Source: JAGMXM01 sp964458325
Lineage (GTDB): Bacteria; Verrucomicrobiota; Verrucomicrobiia; Limisphaerales; UBA1319
Assembly (NCBI GenBank): GCA_964458325.1
Contig: CAYWIM010000088.1
Location: 1 to 18,667 of the forward strand
Direction: 5' to 3'
Length of the DNA stretch: 18,667 bases
Shown here in pieces: positions 15,575 to 18,667 of this stretch (position 1 is the first letter of the stretch; the number at the start of each line of letters is the position of its first letter). Both the position numbers and the translations under genes were made by a program. Below the pieces are notes generated by a model. That model was not told where the DNA came from and did no database searches. It saw only the letters and a program-made list of their open reading frames with translations.

Positions 15575-17073
15575 GACCGGCTTCGACCCAGCCTTGTCCC
15601 GGATGGCAGGCGCCCTCGCCCGCGGATGCCGGGGATCCCGGCTGCTCCCCGGCGTCTCTGGCCGAGATCGACGCGTCGTGCCGGAAGCCGCTTTTCTTAT
15701 TGTTCGGGGCCGGCTTGGTCTGGCTGATGATCGGCACCGTGCTCGCGCTATTGGCGTCCTGGAAGCTGCACGAGCCAGCGCTGCTGACGGATCACGCATG
15801 GCTCACCTTCGGCCGGATCCGGCCTGCCCACACGAATGCCGTCGTTTACGGATTCGCGTTCCAAGCGGCCATGGGCGTTGCGCTCTGGCTGGTGAGCCGC
15901 CTCGGCCGGACGCCGCTCGGGCATCCGGGCATCGCGATTGGCGGGGCTCTCTTCTGGAATCTGGGGATGGCGATCGGCACAGCAGCCCTCCTGGGGGGGG
16001 AATGCACCGGCATCGAATGGCTCGAGTTCCCGCGGTATGTGTCTCCCATTCTGTTCGCGTCGTATGCGCTGATGGGGATCGCTGGCATGGTCACACTCTG
16101 GTCCCGGCGCCAGAGGAGGTGGTTCGTTTCGCAGTGGTATCTGCTGGCCGCCATGTTCTGGTTTCCATGGCTCTACTCGACAGCGAATCTCCTGCTTCTC
16201 TTCGAGCCGGTGCGCGGGGCGGCGCAGGCAACGGTGAACTGGTGGTATGGACACAGTATGCTGGCGCTGTGGTTCACGCCCATCGGGCTGGGCGCACTCT
16301 ATTATTTCATTCCCAAGCGGATCGGGCAGCCAGTCCATAGCCATGCCTTGGCCGTCATCGGGTTCGGGTCGCTGGCGCTGTGGGGAGGCTGGGGCGGGAT
16401 GCAGCACCTGGTTGGCGGCCCGATCCCCGCCTGGCTCGTCACCGCCAGCATCGCCGCCGGCCTGATGCTGATGACCTCGGTCGTCGCCAACGCCGTCAAC
16501 CTTCACCAGACCATGGCCGGCCATTTCCACCGGCTCCGGCAGGATCTGGCCCTGCGGTTCATGGTGTTCGGCGGAATGAGCTTCGCCCTGGCCGGCTTGT
16601 TCGGAATGCTGATGGCCCTGCGATCGATCAGCGAGATCACCCATTTCACCCACCTCACCATCGCCCATGCCCACCACGGGCTCTACGCTTTCTTCTCGAT
16701 GGTGATGTTCGGCTCGATCTACTCGATCGCCCCGCGGCTCACAGGCTGCCCGTGGCCTTTGCCCCGGCTCATCTCTCTCCATTTCTGGACCGCCGCAGTC
16801 GGTCTCCTCCTGTATCTGGGCGTCCTGATCCCGGGCGGCATTGCGCAGGGCCTCGCCATGAACAGCCCCGACATCCCGTTTCTCGAGGTTGTCCGGGGAA
16901 CCATCCCCTATTTGCGTCTCCGGACCGCCGCCGGTTTCGTGCTGGCGGCAAGCCACACGGTATTCTTTGCCCACTTCGCCTGGATGACAGCCTCCCGGGC
17001 TCGCGATCGAGACCGGCCATTGCTCGGCGCCGCCGCGGAGGCCCTCCCAACCTCCGGAGGATCCGCGCCATGA
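15571..17073 (+). CDS. ccoN: cbb3-like heme-copper oxidase subunit I (CcoN-like) with altered active site
   Basis: This 500-residue, roughly 12-helix protein is the catalytic subunit type of C-family heme-copper oxidases. His87 (RPAHTNA) and His368 are the expected low-spin heme ligands, His366 the high-spin heme ligand (AHAHHG), and His228 (WWYGH) a CuB ligand. From memory of the P. stutzeri numbering, the distances 228-278/279 and 279-366 equal 207-257/258 and 258-345, so the helices align without gaps. On that alignment the first His of the CuB pair is Gln278 (QH for HH), the Tyr that cross-links to His is Gly272, and the Glu near the high-spin heme is Phe344. The 38-residue N-terminal extension before helix 1 has no canonical counterpart. 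It is the probable electron acceptor of the ACIII encoded upstream. It could be an unusual O2 reductase, a nitric-oxide-reductase-like enzyme, or non-catalytic. Family assignment is sure; activity is not. Confidence 0.88.
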   Translation: MRPASTQPCPGWQAPSPADAGDPGCSPASLAEIDASCRKPLFLLFGAGLVWLMIGTVLALLASWKLHEPALLTDHAWLTFGRIRPAHTNAVVYGFAFQAAMGVALWLVSRLGRTPLGHPGIAIGGALFWNLGMAIGTAALLGGECTGIEWLEFPRYVSPILFASYALMGIAGMVTLWSRRQRRWFVSQWYLLAAMFWFPWLYSTANLLLLFEPVRGAAQATVNWWYGHSMLALWFTPIGLGALYYFIPKRIGQPVHSHALAVIGFGSLALWGGWGGMQHLVGGPIPAWLVTASIAAGLMLMTSVVANAVNLHQTMAGHFHRLRQDLALRFMVFGGMSFALAGLFGMLMALRSISEITHFTHLTIAHAHHGLYAFFSMVMFGSIYSIAPRLTGCPWPLPRLISLHFWTAAVGLLLYLGVLIPGGIAQGLAMNSPDIPFLEVVRGTIPYLRLRTAAGFVLAASHTVFFAHFAWMTASRARDRDRPLLGAAAEALPTSGGSAP

Positions 17074-17681
17074 ACAGGGGACGACTGTTGTTCGCGGGGA
17101 TCCTAATTGCGTTTGCGGGCTCGTGGTTCGGCCTGGTGCTCCTGCCCCAGCTCCAGCTCGGCCGGCTCGAGGCGGTCGAGATCGAGGAGACCGGCGAAAT
17201 ATATCCTCCGATCCTGCCGGGCAATGCCCGGCGCGGCCGCGAGGTCTACCGCGCCCACGGATGCATCTATTGCCACAGCCAGCAGGTCCGGCCGCCAGGA
17301 TTCGGCGCCGACTCGGCCCGCCACTGGGGCCCCCGCCGAACCGTGGCTCGAGATTATCTCCGGGATCAACCGGTGCTCCTCGGAACGATGCGGACCGGGC
17401 CGGACCTGGCCAACGCCGGACTGCGCCAGACCAACGCTGCCTGGCACTTGCTCCACCTCTACTCGCCCGCGCTCGCCTCGCCCGGCTCGATCATGCCGCC
17501 CTTCCGATTCCTGTTCGAAACCCGGAAGGCGGGCGCCGACCGGTCGGCGGGCGCCCTGGACCTCCCCACCGAACTCGCGCCGCCAGCCGGATGCGAAGTG
17601 ATCCCCAAACCTGCCGCGCGCGATCTAGTCGACTACCTGCTAAACCTCAAGGCCGCGGCGCCGTTGCCGGAAGCGAAATGA
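17070..17681 (+). CDS. ccoO: CcoO-like membrane-anchored monoheme cytochrome c
   Basis: The 203-residue protein has one N-terminal membrane helix (about residues 5-28) and a periplasmic monoheme domain. The heme site is Cys65-Ile-Tyr-Cys68-His69, followed by SQQVRP, the CcoO signature (CxxCHSQxxRP). RTGPDLANAGLRQ and the axial-ligand candidate Met142 in SIMPPFRFL also match CcoO. In cbb3 oxidases CcoO hands electrons to the low-spin heme of subunit I. The Pro/Ala-rich insert after residue 150 precedes a C-terminal helix (AARDLVDYLLNLK). GGAGG (17056-17060) with a 9-base spacer supports ATG 17070. It overlaps both neighbours by ATGA. Confidence 0.88.
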   Translation: MNRGRLLFAGILIAFAGSWFGLVLLPQLQLGRLEAVEIEETGEIYPPILPGNARRGREVYRAHGCIYCHSQQVRPPGFGADSARHWGPRRTVARDYLRDQPVLLGTMRTGPDLANAGLRQTNAAWHLLHLYSPALASPGSIMPPFRFLFETRKAGADRSAGALDLPTELAPPAGCEVIPKPAARDLVDYLLNLKAAAPLPEAK

Positions 17682-18313
17682 GCACGCCGATTCCCAACCA
17701 TGCGCCGGTCCCTGGCGCCCCGAGCCGCGCCGAGCCCGAGGGATGGGAACCGACCGCTGTCCATCGGCCGCTTTCGGTCTGGATCATCCTGGTGATGGGC
17801 GGCCTGCTGCTCGGGGGCGGGTGGTATCTCGCGCGGTACAGCGGCGGGTTCCATCCGCTGGTCTACGACGAGCGATCCTCGGGCCCGCCCCCGTCGGGGG
17901 CTGTCTCGAACTCGGTGGATTTGCTGATCATGGGGAAGAGACTGTATGCCGACACCTGCGCCAAATGCCACCAGGTCAACGGCGAGGGCGTTCTCGGACA
18001 GTATCCGCCCCTGGCGGGATCGGAGTGGGCGACGGCGGCGAAACCCACCCAGGCGATCGCGATCATCCTCGATGGCCTCCAGGGCCCGATCCAGGTCAAA
18101 GGGATCACCTACAACAATCCGATGGTCCCCTGGCGCGACCTGCTTTCCGACACCCAGATTGCCGCGCTCCTGACCTATATCCGGCAACAGAAATCCTGGA
18201 GCCACCGGGCCAGCGCGGTCACCCCCGAACAAGTGGCAGCCGTCCGCGCAGCCACGAAACACCGCCCCCCCCTGGGCCCGTGGACCGCCCAGGAGCTACC
18301 CAGTCTCGATTAG
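17678..18313 (+). CDS. Membrane-anchored monoheme cytochrome c, probable third oxidase subunit
   Basis: The 211-residue protein has a cytoplasmic Pro-rich start, one membrane helix (about residues 32-54) and a periplasmic class I cytochrome domain. The heme site is Cys94-Ala-Lys-Cys97-His98 (CAKCHQVNGEGVLGQYPPLAGSEW, read as two halves) and the axial Met149 is in NNPMVPW. It takes the position of CcoP but has one heme domain instead of two, so it is a CcoP analogue rather than CcoP. It could be the entry point for electrons from ActE. It is the last gene of the operon. No hairpin terminator is visible after its TAG stop, only AT-rich sequence. Confidence 0.85.
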   Translation: MSTPIPNHAPVPGAPSRAEPEGWEPTAVHRPLSVWIILVMGGLLLGGGWYLARYSGGFHPLVYDERSSGPPPSGAVSNSVDLLIMGKRLYADTCAKCHQVNGEGVLGQYPPLAGSEWATAAKPTQAIAIILDGLQGPIQVKGITYNNPMVPWRDLLSDTQIAALLTYIRQQKSWSHRASAVTPEQVAAVRAATKHRPPLGPWTAQELPSLD

Positions 18314-18613
18314 CACCCGGCCGTTCAATGGGGTTAATGGTCATCTGATTTATTGATTCTGGTGAAAAGCAAGTAGTTTTTCAGTAGGGGTATTGGGGGA
18401 TCGGCGGGTGGCGGCGGGCGTTCGTTCTGTCAACCTCCAAGGCGGATCCTGTGAGCCAGCCAAATCCGCCGATCCAAAACCGCAACCGCAAGACCCCCGG
18501 AACGCCCTGGACGCCCCATCGGCCGCTCCGGGCCCCAACAAACCCCACCCCCAAGGCTTACGGCGCCATCGGCGCACCCGCCGGCGACAGGATCCGCCGC
18601 ATCCCTCCCGCGC
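18314..18613. other. Non-coding stretch with an AT-rich patch
   Basis: I see no gene, RNA or clear hairpin terminator here. Bases of about 18336-18395 are distinctly AT-rich compared with the rest of the window, followed by a G-rich run and then proline-rich, low-complexity GC-rich sequence without a good reading frame. The AT-rich patch may hold the promoter of a gene starting beyond the right edge. Confidence 0.5.
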
Positions 18614-18667
18614 CAGTATCAACGCCTCCGCGCCCGCTTGGCTCACCTGGGCTACATCAGCCAAGGT
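18614..18667 (+). other. Possible DUF6788-like coding fragment running off the right edge
   Basis: The last 54 bases read QYQRLRARLAHLGYISQG, which resembles the region of DUF6788-type proteins (common in Verrucomicrobiota) where 'GYISQGS' follows a helix. The frame is open back to a TGA at 18452, but I find no ATG, GTG or TTG start in it, and the residues before this stretch are low-complexity. It may be a degenerate copy, a frame-shifted gene (GTG 18451 opens a neighbouring frame), or chance. Confidence 0.3.

Noticed and set aside
18350..18664. 104-codon leftward open frame at the right edge
   Set aside because: Low-complexity Gly/Arg/Ala product, no recognisable domain, and it crosses the AT-rich patch; treated as non-coding.
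1..18667. CRISPR array, insertion sequence, prophage or defence genes
   Set aside because: No regularly spaced repeats, transposase motifs, terminal repeats, integrase or known defence domains were seen on either strand.

Overview
The window is 18.7 kb of dense, GC-rich bacterial DNA. It most resembles a Verrucomicrobiota genome, with Planctomycetota or Lentisphaerota as less likely alternatives. The reasons are an alternative complex III cluster followed by a cbb3-like oxidase, a DUF5060/DUF4038 secreted glycosidase with a C-terminal tail of the '...FFRAVS' kind common in that phylum, uroporphyrinogen-decarboxylase-like proteins, and weak or absent Shine-Dalgarno sequences in front of several genes. 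This assignment is inference; there is no rRNA or marker gene here.

Left part (1-7261), accessory and carbohydrate side: a YjhG/YagF-type sugar-acid dehydratase, cut at its 5' end by the window edge, is followed by menG, the last methylation step of menaquinone synthesis. Two leftward genes for zinc-type methyltransferase/URO-D-family proteins run towards menG and overlap its 3' end by 19 bp. A region of about 300 bp with a perfect 8-bp-stem hairpin separates them from a divergent gene for a large exported apiosidase-like glycosidase.

Middle (7262-7480): a sigma70-like promoter and a tRNA-His(GTG) gene with encoded G-1, C73 and CCA.

Right part (7481-18313), respiration: ten tightly packed, mostly overlapping genes, all rightward. 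They are actA-actF (alternative complex III, a quinol:cytochrome c/oxidase reductase that replaces the bc1 complex), a small one-helix protein of unknown role, a CcoN-like heme-copper oxidase subunit I, a CcoO-like monoheme cytochrome and a membrane-anchored monoheme cytochrome c. Expected electron flow is menaquinol -> ActC -> Fe-S clusters of ActB -> hemes of ActA/ActE -> terminal heme-copper protein.

The most notable observation is in the CcoN-like subunit. All heme-ligand histidines and one CuB histidine keep the spacing of canonical cbb3 oxidases. The other predicted binuclear-site residues are changed: the first His of the CuB 'HH' pair is Gln278, the position of the His-cross-linked Tyr is Gly272, and the position of the conserved Glu is Phe344. 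This ACIII partner may therefore not be an ordinary O2 reductase.

The last 350 bp hold no convincing complete gene. There is an AT-rich patch and, at the very edge, a short peptide-coding stretch that looks like the start of a DUF6788-type protein but lacks a start codon.
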